A program made the position numbers and the translations under genes. DNA of 64,000 bases from Pseudogemmobacter bohemicus (GTDB lineage Bacteria; Pseudomonadota; Alphaproteobacteria; Rhodobacterales; Rhodobacteraceae): positions 759,913 to 823,912 of the forward strand of contig NZ_QNHG01000001.1 of assembly GCF_003290025.1 (NCBI RefSeq), given 5' to 3'. Within the stretch, counting starts at the first letter, position 1, and every line of letters starts with the position of its first letter. The notes below the pieces were generated by a model. The model was not told the DNA's origin and did no database searches. It saw nothing but the letters and a program-made list of their open reading frames with translations. Of the stretch, positions 23,036 to 32,806 are shown in pieces.

Positions 23036-24374
23036 GTCTAGCCTCTTTCGCATGATCACATTGAAACATCTGCTTCCGCGCGGGATCTATGGCAGGGCCG
23101 CCCTGATCCTGGTGCTGCCCATCGTCATCATTCAGCTTGTGGTGTCCATGGCTTTCATCCAGCGCCATTATGAGGGGGTGACGCGGCAGATGACCGGCGG
23201 TGTGGCGCTGGATCTGGCCTTTCTGTTGCGCGAATTCGAGGCCGGAACCACGCCGGAGGCGGCGCTGGCGCGGGCTGAGGCGGTGGGTGGGCCGCTGCAG
23301 ATCACCGTGAGTTTTCCGCCGGGGCCTCAGGCGCCGGTCAGCGATACGGTCTCGATGCTGGATTTCTCGGGGCGGGCGATTGTCGAGACGCTGCATGCCG
23401 ATATCCCGGCGATGCGCGCCGCCGATGCCTCGGGCGATGACCGGATCGTGCGCACAAGGATCACGACCGCATTCGGGGATATCCAGGCCGATATCGCGCG
23501 GCGGCGGATGTCGGCGACCAATCCGCATCAGCTTTTGGTGCTGATGGTGCTGACCTCGGTGCTGATGACGGTGATCGCGTTCTTCTTCCTGCGCCGGCAG
23601 CTCAGGCCGATCGCGAAACTCGCCGAGGCGGCCGAGGCATTCGGACGGGGGGAGCGGGTCGCCTACCGGCCGCGTGGCGCGCTTGAGGTGCGGGCGGCGG
23701 GTCGCGCTTTTCTGGAAATGCGCGACCGGATCGAGCGGCAGATCGAACAGCGGATGCTGATGCTGTCGGGGGTCAGCCATGATCTGCGCACGCCGCTGAC
23801 CCGGATGCGGCTGGCGCTGTCACTGATGCCTGAGGATGAGGACAGCCGCGATCTCCAGGCCGATGTGATCCAGATGGAGCGGCTGGTCGATGAGTTCCTC
23901 GCTTTCGTGCGCGGCGATGCGACCGAGGGCGAAGAGGACTGCGACCCTGCGGAAATCGCGGCCGAGGTGATCCAGGCGGCAAGGCGCGGTGGCGGCGCCG
24001 TGGCGGATCTTGTGGTGACCGGATCGCGCCGGCGGGCGAAGCTGCGCGTCCAGGGGGTGCATCGTGCGCTGGAAAACCTGGTGGCCAACGCGTTGCGCCA
24101 TGGATCGCAGGCCCGGGTCAGTGTGAATTTCGCCCCGCAAAACCTTGTTTTCGCGGTGGAAGACAATGGGCCGGGAATCCCCGAGGCCGAGCGCGAGAAA
24201 GCGGTGCAGCCCTTTACCCGGCTGGGGAGCGAGCGCGACCCGAACCGGGGGGGCGGTGTGGGGCTCGGCCTGTCGATCACCGCCGATATTGCTGCAAGCC
24301 ATGGCGGCGCGCTCTGGCTGGGGACCAGCCGGGAGCTGGGCGGGCTGCGTGCCGAGATGCGGCTCCGGCGCTGA
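23034..24374 (+). CDS. EnvZ-like membrane sensor histidine kinase
   Basis: The 446-residue two-component kinase has membrane helix 1 at about residues 15-40 (AALILVLPIVIIQLVVSMAF), a periplasmic sensor of about 115 residues, and helix 2 (LLVLMVLTSVLMTVIAFFFL). A HAMP linker follows, then the H-box SGVSHDLRTPLTRMRLAL, N-box ENLVANALRHG, G1 DNGPGIPE and G2 GVGLGLSI. The HAMP-H-box order and DLRTPLTRMR are EnvZ/OmpR-type. No response regulator is adjacent in the window. An ATG at 23052 is an alternative start. The stimulus is unknown; osmotic or envelope sensing is the family expectation. Confidence 0.9.
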   Translation: MSSLFRMITLKHLLPRGIYGRAALILVLPIVIIQLVVSMAFIQRHYEGVTRQMTGGVALDLAFLLREFEAGTTPEAALARAEAVGGPLQITVSFPPGPQAPVSDTVSMLDFSGRAIVETLHADIPAMRAADASGDDRIVRTRITTAFGDIQADIARRRMSATNPHQLLVLMVLTSVLMTVIAFFFLRRQLRPIAKLAEAAEAFGRGERVAYRPRGALEVRAAGRAFLEMRDRIERQIEQRMLMLSGVSHDLRTPLTRMRLALSLMPEDEDSRDLQADVIQMERLVDEFLAFVRGDATEGEEDCDPAEIAAEVIQAARRGGGAVADLVVTGSRRRAKLRVQGVHRALENLVANALRHGSQARVSVNFAPQNLVFAVEDNGPGIPEAEREKAVQPFTRLGSERDPNRGGGVGLGLSITADIAASHGGALWLGTSRELGGLRAEMRLRR

Positions 24375-24443
24375 GCGGGCAGGCTCCGGCGGGGGGAAAC
24401 TGGGCGGCCTCCCTTGCAGCCCCTCTTTCGCATGACTAAGATT

Positions 24444-24458
24444 CCGGAAACTTTCCGG
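24444..24458. promoter_or_regulatory. perfect palindrome upstream of clpP
   Basis: CCGGAAA-C-TTTCCGG lies 39 bp before the clpP start. It may be a regulator operator or an early-transcript hairpin. A CTTGCA at 24413 with CTAAGAT 17 bp later could be a sigma-32-type promoter, but the match is modest. Confidence 0.35.
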
Positions 24459-24496
24459 CAGTAACACAGATTTCGAACCGAAGAGGCAGGCCCCCG

Positions 24497-25129
24497 ATGC
24501 GCGATCCCGTTGAGCACTATATGAACACGCTGGTCCCCATGGTCGTCGAACAGACGAGCCGGGGCGAGCGCGCCTATGACATCTATTCGCGCATGCTGAA
24601 GGAGCGGATCATCTTCCTCTCCGGCCCGGTGCATGACGGCATGTCCTCGCTGATCTGCGCGCAGCTTCTGTTCCTTGAGGCGGAGAACCCGACCAAGGAA
24701 ATCTCGATGTATATCAACAGCCCCGGCGGCGTGGTGACCTCGGGTCTCTCGATCTATGACACGATGCAATATATTCGCCCCAAGGTCTCGACGCTGGTGA
24801 TCGGTCAGGCGGCCTCGATGGGGTCCCTGCTGTTGCAGGCGGGTGAAAAGGGCATGCGTTTCAGCCTGCCGAATTCCTCGGTGATGGTGCACCAGCCTTC
24901 GGGCGGCTACCAGGGCCAGGCGACCGATATCCTGATTCACGCCCGCAACACCGAGCGGCTGAAACGGCGCCTGAACGAGATCTATGTCAAACATACCGGC
25001 AATGACCTCGCCACCGTCGAGGCTGCGCTGGAGCGCGACAACTTTATGACCGCCGAAGAGGCCAAGGCCTGGGGGCTGATCGACGAGATCGTCTCCGAGC
25101 GTGGCAAGGCCGACGATCTGAGCAAGTGA
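24497..25129 (+). CDS. clpP: ATP-dependent Clp protease proteolytic subunit
   Basis: This serine peptidase forms the double heptameric chamber fed by ClpX/ClpA. The 210-residue product shows the catalytic Ser107 in GQAASMGS and His132 in VMVHQPSGG, the substrate-binding INSPGG, and the C-terminal [13 protein letters not shown]. The length is normal. clpX follows 185 bp later in the same direction, separated by a 10-bp-stem hairpin, so expression may be partly independent. Confidence 0.98.
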   Translation: MRDPVEHYMNTLVPMVVEQTSRGERAYDIYSRMLKERIIFLSGPVHDGMSSLICAQLLFLEAENPTKEISMYINSPGGVVTSGLSIYDTMQYIRPKVSTLVIGQAASMGSLLLQAGEKGMRFSLPNSSVMVHQPSGGYQGQATDILIHARNTERLKRRLNEIYVKHTGNDLATVEAALERDNFMTAEEAKAWGLIDEIVSERGKADDLSK

Positions 25130-25149
25130 GAATCGGGCACTGTCCGTGG

Positions 25150-25174
25150 CACGGCAGGGTCATGCCCTGCCGTG
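25150..25174. terminator. strong stem-loop between clpP and clpX
   Basis: CACGGCAGGG-TCATG-CCCTGCCGTG forms a perfect 10-bp stem. No T-run follows, so it may be a 3'-end stabiliser or attenuator rather than a full intrinsic terminator. Confidence 0.45.
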
Positions 25175-25314
25175 ACCGCAGAATGACAGTGTTGTGAAGA
25201 TTGGCCCCGGCGCGGGCAATCCTCGGGCGATTTGGCGTTGTGGAGGTTTCGGACCTGTCCTAGACTTCCGGGGAAATGGCCGTGATCATTCGCGGCGACT
25301 GCAAAGGGTTACGC

Positions 25315-26580
25315 ATGGCCACCAATTCGGGCGACAGCAAGAACACGCTTTACTGCTCGTTCTGCGGCAAAAGCCAGCATGAGGTCCGCAAGCTGATCGC
25401 CGGGCCCACCGTGTTCATCTGCGATGAATGCGTCGAGCTTTGCATGGATATCATCCGCGAAGAGACCAAGACTTCGGGGCTGAAAACGGGCGAGGGCGTG
25501 CCGACGCCGCGCGAGATCTGTAAGGTTCTGGACGATTATGTCGTCGGCCAGGCCCATGCGAAACGCGTGCTCTCGGTCGCGGTCCACAACCATTACAAGC
25601 GGCTGAATCACTCGTCGAAACAGGATATCGAACTCTCGAAATCCAACATCCTGCTGATCGGCCCGACCGGCACCGGCAAGACGTTGCTGGCGCAGACGCT
25701 GGCACGGATTCTGGATGTGCCGTTTACGATGGCGGATGCGACCACGCTGACCGAGGCCGGCTATGTTGGTGAGGATGTCGAGAATATCATCCTGAAACTG
25801 TTGCAGGCGTCGGAATACAATGTCGAGCGCGCGCAGCGCGGCATCGTCTATATCGACGAGGTCGATAAAATTACGCGTAAATCGGATAATCCCTCGATCA
25901 CCCGCGACGTCTCGGGCGAGGGGGTGCAGCAGGCGCTCCTGAAGATCATGGAGGGCACCGTGGCTTCGGTGCCGCCGCAGGGCGGACGCAAGCATCCGCA
26001 GCAGGAATTCCTGCAGGTGGATACGACCAATATTCTCTTCATCTGCGGCGGCGCTTTCGCCGGGCTGGACCGGATCATTGCGCAGCGCGGCAAAGGCTCG
26101 GGCATTGGTTTTGGGGCTGCGGTGAAAGGGCCGGATGAGCGGGGCGTCGGGGAGCTTTTCAAAGAGCTGGAGCCGGAAGACCTGCTGAAATTCGGTCTGA
26201 TCCCGGAATTTGTCGGCCGTCTGCCGGTGGTGGCGACGCTGGAAGATCTGGACGAGTCGGCGCTGATCACCATTCTGACCGAGCCGAAAAACGCGCTGGT
26301 GAAACAGTATCAGCGCCTGTTCGAGATCGAGAATGTGAAGCTGACCTTCACCACCGAGGCGCTTTCGGCGATTGCGCAGCGGGCGATCAAGCGCAAGACC
26401 GGTGCGCGTGGTCTGCGTTCGATCATGGAGGATATCCTGCTTGATACCATGTTCGAGCTTCCTGGCATGGAAGGCGTGCAGGAGGTTGTGGTAAATGAGG
26501 AGGTCGTGGGCGGCAAGGCGGTGCCTTTGCTGGTCCATACCGAGGCGCCCAGCAAGAAGAAACAGGCCGCCAGCGCCTGA
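25315..26580 (+). CDS. clpX: ClpX, ATPase/unfoldase subunit of Clp protease
   Basis: This hexameric AAA+ unfoldase recognises tagged substrates and threads them into ClpP. The 421-residue product has the N-terminal zinc-binding domain (YCSFCGKSQ...[10 protein letters not shown]), Walker A GPTGTGKT, Walker [11 protein letters not shown], the pore loop GYVGED, the IGF loop ([10 protein letters not shown]) for ClpP docking, and sensor-2 [10 protein letters not shown]. The ATG at 25315 follows AAGGG and begins at [17 protein letters not shown], matching family length; an upstream in-frame ATG at 25276 is less likely. A strong terminator follows. Confidence 0.98.
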   Translation: MATNSGDSKNTLYCSFCGKSQHEVRKLIAGPTVFICDECVELCMDIIREETKTSGLKTGEGVPTPREICKVLDDYVVGQAHAKRVLSVAVHNHYKRLNHSSKQDIELSKSNILLIGPTGTGKTLLAQTLARILDVPFTMADATTLTEAGYVGEDVENIILKLLQASEYNVERAQRGIVYIDEVDKITRKSDNPSITRDVSGEGVQQALLKIMEGTVASVPPQGGRKHPQQEFLQVDTTNILFICGGAFAGLDRIIAQRGKGSGIGFGAAVKGPDERGVGELFKELEPEDLLKFGLIPEFVGRLPVVATLEDLDESALITILTEPKNALVKQYQRLFEIENVKLTFTTEALSAIAQRAIKRKTGARGLRSIMEDILLDTMFELPGMEGVQEVVVNEEVVGGKAVPLLVHTEAPSKKKQAASA

Positions 26581-26603
26581 GGCACTGGTCGGTGATTTTA
26601 AAG

Positions 26604-26632
26604 GGGCGTGCCGGGGACGGCGCGCCCTTTTT
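26604..26632 (+). terminator. Rho-independent terminator after clpX
   Basis: GGGCGTGCC (26604-26612) pairs with GGCGCGCCC (26619-26627, one G-U) across a GGGGAC loop, followed by TTTTT. Confidence 0.85.
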
Positions 26633-26660
26633 CTATGCTGCGGCTGTCGCAGCTGCGGAA

Positions 26661-26695
26661 GCCTCCGGCGGGGATATTTAAAGACAGATGAAAGG
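26661..26695 (+). repeat. dispersed intergenic repeat, copy 1
   Basis: The pattern is CCTCCGGCGGGGATATTTA followed by AAGACAGATGAAAG. The same unit recurs at 35914-35955 (inverted) and twice near 37932-38015. It lies between the clpX terminator and NDUFA12. Confidence 0.7.
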
Positions 26696-26795
26696 CGGAA
26701 CAGTGCAGCTGAGGGGGAGGACGGCGCGCTGGCTCTGGACCTTTGGCTTTGGCTGGGTCATATGGGGAAGCGAAGATATGCCCGGAGAAACAGGT

Positions 26796-27173
26796 ATGAA
26801 GAAGTTCCTGCTCAGCTTTCTGACCTGGTGGAACAGCGAGACGCTGAACACGCGGTTCTTTACCTGGAGAAACGGGGTGAAGGTGGGCGAAGACGATCAG
26901 GGTAACGTGTTCTACCAGTCGAAAGACGGCAAGAAACGCTGGGTCATCTTCAACGGTGAGATGGAGGCGAGCCGGGTTTCGCCCGACTGGCATGGCTGGC
27001 TGCATCACACCTGGGAAAAGCCGCCGACCGAGGCGCCGCTGGCCCATAAATCCTGGGAGAAGCCGCATCACGAGAATCTCTCTGGCTCGGATCTGGCCTA
27101 TGCGCCGCCCGGCTCGATCCGGCGGGGCGTGCCGGCAGAGCGCAAGGATTACGAGGCATGGGCGCCCGAATGA
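26796..27173 (+). CDS. NADH:ubiquinone oxidoreductase subunit NDUFA12 family (B17.2-like)
   Basis: This 125-residue accessory protein is associated with complex I in alphaproteobacteria and mitochondria. Recognisable segments are [60 protein letters not shown] and the Pro-rich C terminus with [14 protein letters not shown]. The start at 26796 (GGAGA upstream) gives the family-typical [12 protein letters not shown]; a longer frame from 26688 begins inside the dispersed repeat. It sits apart from any nuo operon and is the first gene of the NDUFA12-mlaD-DUF2155 cluster. Confidence 0.93.
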   Translation: MKKFLLSFLTWWNSETLNTRFFTWRNGVKVGEDDQGNVFYQSKDGKKRWVIFNGEMEASRVSPDWHGWLHHTWEKPPTEAPLAHKSWEKPHHENLSGSDLAYAPPGSIRRGVPAERKDYEAWAPE

Positions 27174-27213
27174 GCGGCTTCGGAATGAGCGGCGCTGAAA
27201 CGAGGTCTGCGGC

Positions 27214-27705
27214 ATGAGTCATTCTGTTGCCGAAGTGCTGACCGGCGCGGCTGTGCTGGTCGTAGGGATCGGTTTCGCCGTCTGGGCCGCCGACAGCGCC
27301 GGGCGCGGGTTCGGCACGACGAAGACCTATCCGCTGACGGCCTCCTTCCGCGCGGTCGACGGGATCCAGGTCGGATCGGATGTGCGGCTTGCCGGGCTGA
27401 AGGTCGGCACCATCACCAAGCTTGAGCTGAACCCGACCACCTTCTTTGCAGATGCCACCATCGCGATGCAGGAGGGAATCCAGCTGCCCAGCGATTCCGC
27501 TATCCTGATCTCGCAGGACGGTCTTCTTGGCGGCAATTATGTCGAGATTCAGCCCGGTGGCATGGATGATGTGCTGGGGCCGGGCGATGAGATCGAGGAT
27601 ACCCAGGGCTCGGTCTCGCTGATCTCTCTGCTGATGAAATTCGTGGGCGGCTCGTCTTCGGACAGTTCTTCTGCGGGCGCCGCCGCTCCGGTGGATGGCG
27701 GCTGA
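27214..27705 (+). CDS. mlaD: MlaD-type MCE-domain lipid transport protein
   Basis: This is a periplasmic substrate-binding part of the Mla outer-membrane lipid asymmetry system. The 163-residue product has one N-terminal membrane anchor (VAEVLTGAAVLVVGIGFAVW) and one MCE domain (YPLTASFRAVDGIQVGSDVR, then LAGLKVGTI...LLGGNYVEI), ending in a Ser/Ala-rich tail. Other mla genes (E, F, B, C) are not in the window. Its TGA overlaps the start of the DUF2155 gene (TGATG), so the two are coupled. Confidence 0.92.
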   Translation: MSHSVAEVLTGAAVLVVGIGFAVWAADSAGRGFGTTKTYPLTASFRAVDGIQVGSDVRLAGLKVGTITKLELNPTTFFADATIAMQEGIQLPSDSAILISQDGLLGGNYVEIQPGGMDDVLGPGDEIEDTQGSVSLISLLMKFVGGSSSDSSSAGAAAPVDGG

Positions 27706-28124
27706 TGCTGCGGCCGGCGCTGATCGCGGTCTCGCTTTGCCTTTCCGGCGCAGCCGGGGCCCAGGGATTTTCCGAGGGTGAGGGGGCCGAGATCCGCTGG
27801 CTCGATACGCTGACCGGGCGCAGCGGCGATCTGGAACTGTCGCGCGGCCAGGCGGCGACCAATGGCCGGCTGACCATCCAGCTGAACCAGTGCCGCTATC
27901 CAAGTGACAACCCGGCTGCAGAGGCCGAGGCGCATCTGACCATTCTCGATTCCAGTCGTCAGGACCCGGTTTTCTCGGGCTGGATGCTGGCGTCGAGCCC
28001 GGCGCTTTCGGCGATGGATCACCCTCGTTACGATGTCTGGGTGCTGCGCTGCATCGTGCCGGGTTACAAGCCGCCGGAAACCGTCGATACGCCGGAAGAA
28101 ACCGAAAGCGGCGAGGCCGAATAG
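27705..28124 (+). CDS. DUF2155 domain periplasmic protein
   Basis: The 139-residue protein has a signal peptide (LIAVSLCLSGAAGAQG) and the DUF2155 core: IRWLDTLTGRSGDLELSRGQ, LTIQLNQCRYP, FSGWMLASSPALSAMDHPRY and DVWVLRC. Two conserved Cys probably pair. The function is unknown. The gene overlaps mlaD by one base at its start. Its last 61 bp (28064-28124) overlap convergently the 3' end of aat, where it encodes an acidic tail (ETVDTPEETESGEAE). Confidence 0.92.
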   Translation: MLRPALIAVSLCLSGAAGAQGFSEGEGAEIRWLDTLTGRSGDLELSRGQAATNGRLTIQLNQCRYPSDNPAAEAEAHLTILDSSRQDPVFSGWMLASSPALSAMDHPRYDVWVLRCIVPGYKPPETVDTPEETESGEAE

Positions 28125-28711
28125 CCTTCGGGGGAAAAGCTGGCCTCGACCGCCAGCGCCGCGCGCAGGCGCGTGTGGTAGGCTGCCCTCGCGATCTCGA
28201 TACCGCCAAGGCTTGCCAGATGTGGCGTGATGAATTGCGTATCCAGCAGCTGATAGCCGCCCGCCCGCAGGCGGTGAACCAGATAGGCCAGCGCCAGTTT
28301 CGATGCATCGGTCCGGCGCGAGAACATGCTTTCGCCGAAAAACGCGGCCCCGATGCTGACGCCGTAAACACCGCCGATCAGCGTCTCACCGTCACGCACC
28401 TCAAGGCTATGGGCGAAACCCATGCCATGCAGCGCTTCGTATAGGGCGAGGATCTGCGGGTTGATCCAGGTTTCCTCGCGATCGGCGCAGGCGAGGACGG
28501 TGGCGCGGAAATCCTCATTCACCGAGACCCGCCAGGGCGCGCGGCGGATGCTCCGCGAGAGGCTGCGCGAGATATGGAACCCATCCAGCGGCAGGATCCC
28601 GCGGCGGCGTGGATCGACCCAGTGGATCTGGGGATCGTCGCGCGACTCCGCCATGGGAAAAACTCCCGCCGCATAGGCGTGCAGCAGGAGTTCCGGGGTA
28701 ATCGCCGACAT
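28064..28711 (-). CDS. aat: leucyl/phenylalanyl-tRNA-protein transferase
   Basis: It adds Leu/Phe to N-terminal Lys/Arg of proteins, creating ClpS/ClpAP N-degrons. The 215-residue product shows YAAGVFPMAESRDDPQIHWV, DPRRRGILPLDGFHISRSL, ADREETWI, GFAHSLEVRDGETLIGGVYG, GESMFSRRTDASKLAL and LLDTQF. It lies on the minus strand after accB-accC, six bases past the accC stop, and so is likely part of that transcript. It overlaps the convergent DUF2155 gene by 61 bp. Confidence 0.97.
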   Translation of the reverse strand: MSAITPELLLHAYAAGVFPMAESRDDPQIHWVDPRRRGILPLDGFHISRSLSRSIRRAPWRVSVNEDFRATVLACADREETWINPQILALYEALHGMGFAHSLEVRDGETLIGGVYGVSIGAAFFGESMFSRRTDASKLALAYLVHRLRAGGYQLLDTQFITPHLASLGGIEIARAAYHTRLRAALAVEASFSPEGYSASPLSVSSGVSTVSGGL

Positions 28712-28717
28712 CGGGGA

Positions 28718-30073
28718 TCAGTCGCGTGGGGCCAACTGGGCCGCGAGCCATTTCTCCAGCCAGTGGATGTTGTAATCCCCGCTCTGGATATCGGGCTCGT
28801 TGAGCAGCGCCTCGAACAGCGGCACCGTGGTCTCGATCCCGTCTACGACCAGCTCACCCAGAGCGCGGCGCAGACGGGCCAGCGCTTCGGGACGGTCGCG
28901 GCCATGCACGATCAGCTTGCCGATCAGGCTGTCGTAATAGGGCGGGATCGAATAGCCGCCATACAGTGCCGAATCCATCCGCACGCCAAGGCCACCCGGC
29001 GCGTGGAAGGTCTTTACCCGACCGGGAGAAGGGGTGAAATTCGGCAGTTTCTCGGCATTGATCCGCACCTCGATGGCGTGGCCGTTCACTTCCAGATCCT
29101 GCTGGCGGAAGCTCATCGGCAGGCCGGCGGCGACGCGGATCTGTTCGCGGACAAGATCGACGCCATAGATGAATTCGGTCACCGGGTGCTCGACCTGGAG
29201 GCGGGTATTCATCTCGATGAAGTAGAATTTGCCATCCTCATAGAGGAACTCGATGGTGCCGGCGCCGATATAGTTGATCTTTGCCACCGCATCGGCGCAG
29301 ACCTTGCCGATCTCGGCGCGCAGTTTCGGCGTGATCACCGGGCCGGGCGCTTCTTCGAACACCTTCTGGTGGCGGCGTTGCAGCGAGCAGTCGCGCTCCC
29401 CCAGATGGACCGCATTCCCCTTGCCGTCACCGAAGACCTGGATCTCGATATGACGCGGTTTTTGCAGATATTTCTCGATATAAACCTCATCATTCCCGAA
29501 GGCGGCTTTTGCCTCCGAGCGCGCGGTGCGGAAGGCGATCTCAAGATCGGCCTCGGAGAGGGCGGTCTTCATACCGCGCCCGCCGCCGCCGGCCGTGGCC
29601 TTGATGATCACCGGATAGCCGATCTCTTTCGCCACGCGCTGCGCGGTTTCATAATCCGGCACGCCGCCATCCGAGCCGGGAACCACCGGGATCCCCAGTT
29701 CTTTCGCGGTCTCTTTCGCGGTGATCTTGTCGCCCATGATGCGGATATGCTGGGCGGTCGGACCGATAAAGGTGATGCCGTGATCTTCCAGCGCCTGGGC
29801 GAAATCGGCATTTTCCGACAGGAACCCATAGCCAGGATGCACGGCCTGGGCGCCGGAAATCTCGCAGGCCGAGATCACCGCCGCCTTGTTCAGATACGAG
29901 CCCGAAGAGGCCGCCGGCCCGATACAGACGGATTCGTCCGCCAGCCGCACATGCATCGCATCGGTATCGGCGGTGGAATGCACCGCGACCGAGCGGATGC
30001 CCATTTCGCGACAGGCCCGGATCACGCGCAGCGCAATCTCGCCCCGGTTGGCGATCAGGAGTTTCTCAAACAT
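28718..30073 (-). CDS. accC: acetyl-CoA carboxylase, biotin carboxylase subunit
   Basis: It carboxylates biotin on AccB with bicarbonate and ATP, the first half-reaction of malonyl-CoA synthesis. The 451-residue product shows [20 protein letters not shown], the ATP-grasp glycine loop [27 protein letters not shown], and the catalytic [14 protein letters not shown]. The ATG at 30073 follows GAGGTCAGGG. It starts nine bases after the accB stop. Order on the minus strand: accB, accC, aat. Confidence 0.98.
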   Translation of the reverse strand: MFEKLLIANRGEIALRVIRACREMGIRSVAVHSTADTDAMHVRLADESVCIGPAASSGSYLNKAAVISACEISGAQAVHPGYGFLSENADFAQALEDHGITFIGPTAQHIRIMGDKITAKETAKELGIPVVPGSDGGVPDYETAQRVAKEIGYPVIIKATAGGGGRGMKTALSEADLEIAFRTARSEAKAAFGNDEVYIEKYLQKPRHIEIQVFGDGKGNAVHLGERDCSLQRRHQKVFEEAPGPVITPKLRAEIGKVCADAVAKINYIGAGTIEFLYEDGKFYFIEMNTRLQVEHPVTEFIYGVDLVREQIRVAAGLPMSFRQQDLEVNGHAIEVRINAEKLPNFTPSPGRVKTFHAPGGLGVRMDSALYGGYSIPPYYDSLIGKLIVHGRDRPEALARLRRALGELVVDGIETTVPLFEALLNEPDIQSGDYNIHWLEKWLAAQLAPRD

Positions 30074-30081
30074 CCCTGACC

Positions 30082-30573
30082 TCACTCGATGATCATCAGG
30101 GGCGCGCCATATTCGACGGGGGCGCCGTCATCGACGACGATGCGCTTCACCGTGCCGGATTTCGGCGCCGGGATGTGGTTCATCGTTTTCATTGCCTCGA
30201 TGATCAGAAGGGTCTGACCCTCTTTGACCTGGGCGCCAACGGTGACGAAGGCGGCGGCGCCGGGTTCGGCGGCAAGGTAGACCGTGCCGACCATCGGCGA
30301 GGTAACGGCGCCCGGGTGCTGGCTCGGGTCTTCCGACACCACGGGTGCGGCAGCAGCCGCAGGGGCAAGAGCAGCCGGGGCGGCGGCGTAGACCGGCGCC
30401 GGGGCAGCGATGGCGGTGGTCACGATATTGGCCTGTTTGACGACCTTGACCTCAAGGCTGTCATCTTCGCCATATTCGCGTTTGACGGCGATCTCCGTCA
30501 GCTCGTTCTTGTTCAAAAGCTCGGCCAGGGCCGAGATGAATGCGACGTCTGCGTCGGAAGAATGTTTGCTCAT
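30082..30573 (-). CDS. accB: acetyl-CoA carboxylase, biotin carboxyl carrier protein
   Basis: The 163-residue biotin carrier has an N-terminal helical region ([20 protein letters not shown]), a flexible Ala/Pro linker (residues about 52-78) and a C-terminal biotinyl domain with the biotin-accepting Lys129 in [10 protein letters not shown]. The ATG at 30573 follows AGAGGA. It heads the accB-accC-aat transcript. Usually in this family aroQ lies just upstream of accB; here the upstream 1.7 kb is gene-poor and aroQ is at 55198. Confidence 0.98.
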   Translation of the reverse strand: MSKHSSDADVAFISALAELLNKNELTEIAVKREYGEDDSLEVKVVKQANIVTTAIAAPAPVYAAAPAALAPAAAAAPVVSEDPSQHPGAVTSPMVGTVYLAAEPGAAAFVTVGAQVKEGQTLLIIEAMKTMNHIPAPKSGTVKRIVVDDGAPVEYGAPLMIIE

Positions 30574-32269
30574 GCCGTCCTCTGATGGCGTTTCATCGCC
30601 TGTTGACTTTGTTGCACCTGGTTGAACGGCGCGGATATGGGCGCGGCTGGCAGCGCGCACAAGGCCCCGTTTCTGCTGATCCCCGCTTATAGGGCAGGCT
30701 CTCCCCGGAGAAAAGCGCCGATCCATCCGCTGCGCAAATGCCGGTTTTTCTGGCGGGAAACGGGCAGGGGAGGCCGAAGGACCGGGGCAGGGCGGCATCT
30801 GGATTTGTTCATCTGGTGATGTCCGGCCCCATAAGACGCCGAAAACCGGAAATGCGGGCCGATAAGTGCCCGGATCCCAATGGCGCGGTCTTGCACGAAG
30901 AGTGGCCCGCCGACCGCCGGCATCGTATCGGGTGGTTTGCCGGCCCGGATTTATGATCGCAATTTTCCTGATCCTGCGCCGCCGTCCGGGATCCATGAGG
31001 CGGCGGGCCAGATCATTGTTACCGGATCGCTGTTCCTTTTGCCGGGACGCGCTCTGTATGACGGGCTGTCCGACCCTGATCCGTCATCCGCCGGATCGCG
31101 ACCGCCACGCCCGAGCTTCCGGCTGGAACCATATGCGTGCAGAGCATTTCCGGCGGCCTGCGCGTCTGCCTCTGTCAGAGGGAGAGCGGGCGGGAAGGCG
31201 CCTCTGTCCACGGCGGTCGAGGGGAAACCGGCAGAATTCGGCCTTTTGCAGTGTTTCTCCAGCGGTTTTTCCATGGCGAAGCGGCATGCCGTTACCCGTG
31301 ACGGGGGCGCTGGCATGGGGCGGCGTGGCCGATGCGGGCTGAACGAACAGGGTATCGCCAGCCATAAAACGTCCGCAGGTTTCGCCCGGGCCGGGCGTGA
31401 CTGAATTCTGCAGATCGGCGGCATTGAGTGGTGGTGCAGGGCGCAGGCAGGCCGCGATAGCGCGCTGACCGCGCCGCGACAGGAGTGTGATGCGATCTTT
31501 CGCGGCATCGGGGCGCAGGGGGGATGCCATACGGTCGGCGGAGCGGATCCTGTAGCTGTCGCCCATGCCGTCGGTTTCATCGCGTCCTTGCGGCAGGCGG
31601 GGTGATCCCCCGGTCCTGCCGGGGGGAGGGCGATGTGGGGGGAGATCGGCGGCGGCATGACAGTGGTGCGGTTGCGGCTGCCCGGGAGGGCTGACTGCCA
31701 CCATCCTCTGCGGCCTGGAGAGGGTGCCGGCTTCCGCCCATGAACGGGAGCCCGCAGCCGCCAAGGCGTTCGAATCATCCCTGTTGCCGAACCTTTTGCG
31801 GGGGAGCGGCGAGATCCGCGCCGAGGCGGTCGAACTCGCCTGTGCCGAAGAGGGGAGGGGCGGCTGAAACACCTGCCCGGGACCTTATCGCTGAGGGCAG
31901 GTCGGGGCTGTGCCACCCGCCAGCGTTTTAACGGGGTTCCCGAAGGAAGAGGTCTCTGGCGGCAGGATCAACCCCGCCCGGCCAGTGGCCGGGATGGCGA
32001 CGACCGCACAGCGGGTGGCGCAGATCCTGGCGTTACTGCCCTGGCCGAAGGGGGCGATGTCGCGACCTTGATCCTGCGGCAGTTTTCGGGCCTGCGAAGA
32101 TGCCCGCGCCGGGGTATAGCCACGCCGATTTTGCCCGGGACCGGTCCTGGTTCCGGTCCCGGTTCCGGAGGGTTCACGCGAAGTTTCGGTAACAGCAGCA
32201 ACGCCGAGGTGCTTCTGTCTTGCCCTGGGGCGACTTCTCGTCCAAAGGTCTCTCATATTGCGAGGGCTT
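30574..32269. other. 1.7-kb gene-poor stretch between accB and the DedA gene
   Basis: It should contain the accBC promoter (minus strand) and the dedA promoter. The long open frames here (for example 30951-31916 minus and 30880-31404 plus) are Pro/Arg/Ser-rich, overlap one another and have no family likeness. A short tail-like frame at 31691-31867 (LTATILCGLERVPASAHERE, then PAAAKAFESSLLPNLLRG) may be a gene remnant. I see no intact gene and no clear mobile element. Confidence 0.5.
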
Positions 32270-32806
32270 ATGACGGATCTGATCAACCAGGTAATCGACT
32301 TTATCGAGCGCCATCATGCGTTTGCGCCCTGGATCATGCTGATCTTCGCGGCGGCCGAGACCACGGCCTTTCTGTCGATCCTGATCCCGTCGACCGCGAT
32401 CATGGTGGCGGTGGGCGCCTTCGCGGCCAATGGCGTGCTGGATTTTACCGCGCTCTGGATCGGCGCCTCGATCGGCGCGATGATCGGGTCGTTCTTTTCC
32501 TACTGGCTGGGCTGGCGCTACGGCGCGGCGATCCTGAAGATGCGGCCGATGCGCGACCATCCGGAATGGAAGGTTCAGGCGAACAAGGCCTTTCTCAGCT
32601 GGGGGCCGGTGACGATCTTTGCCGGCCATTTCGCCACCGTGCTGCGCCCCGTCGTGTTCCTGATGGCGGGGATGAGCGGCATGACCCTGCCGCGTTTTGC
32701 CTTCTGGAACATTCTTGGCTGCATCGCCTGGGCCGGGATCGTGCTGAAATTCGGCGAGGTCGGCGGCTGGGTCATCAGCTGGGCCTGGGGCTGGCTTTTC
32801 GGCTGA
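32270..32806 (+). CDS. DedA/VTT-domain (SNARE-associated) membrane protein
   Basis: This 178-residue protein has a re-entrant-loop VTT domain: ETTAFLSILIPSTAIMVAVG, then ASIGAMIGSFFSYWLGWRYG, and GHFATVLRPVVFLMAGMSGM. DedA proteins are thought to act as lipid-carrier flippases or membrane-homeostasis factors. The product is a little short for the family but contains the core. The ATG at 32270 follows GAGGG. No operon partner; a lipoprotein gene lies convergently downstream. Confidence 0.88.
   Translation: MTDLINQVIDFIERHHAFAPWIMLIFAAAETTAFLSILIPSTAIMVAVGAFAANGVLDFTALWIGASIGAMIGSFFSYWLGWRYGAAILKMRPMRDHPEWKVQANKAFLSWGPVTIFAGHFATVLRPVVFLMAGMSGMTLPRFAFWNILGCIAWAGIVLKFGEVGGWVISWAWGWLFG

Noticed and set aside
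28574..30079. A 501-codon plus-strand open frame opposite accC
   Set aside because: accC on the minus strand has every biotin carboxylase motif; the plus frame is a codon-bias shadow. The same applies to 58431-59903 opposite gabT and 25309-26538 opposite clpX.
30880..31916. Overlapping long frames on both strands in the accB-dedA gap
   Set aside because: They are dominated by Pro, Arg, Ser and Ala, overlap each other, lack ribosome-binding sites and show no motif.
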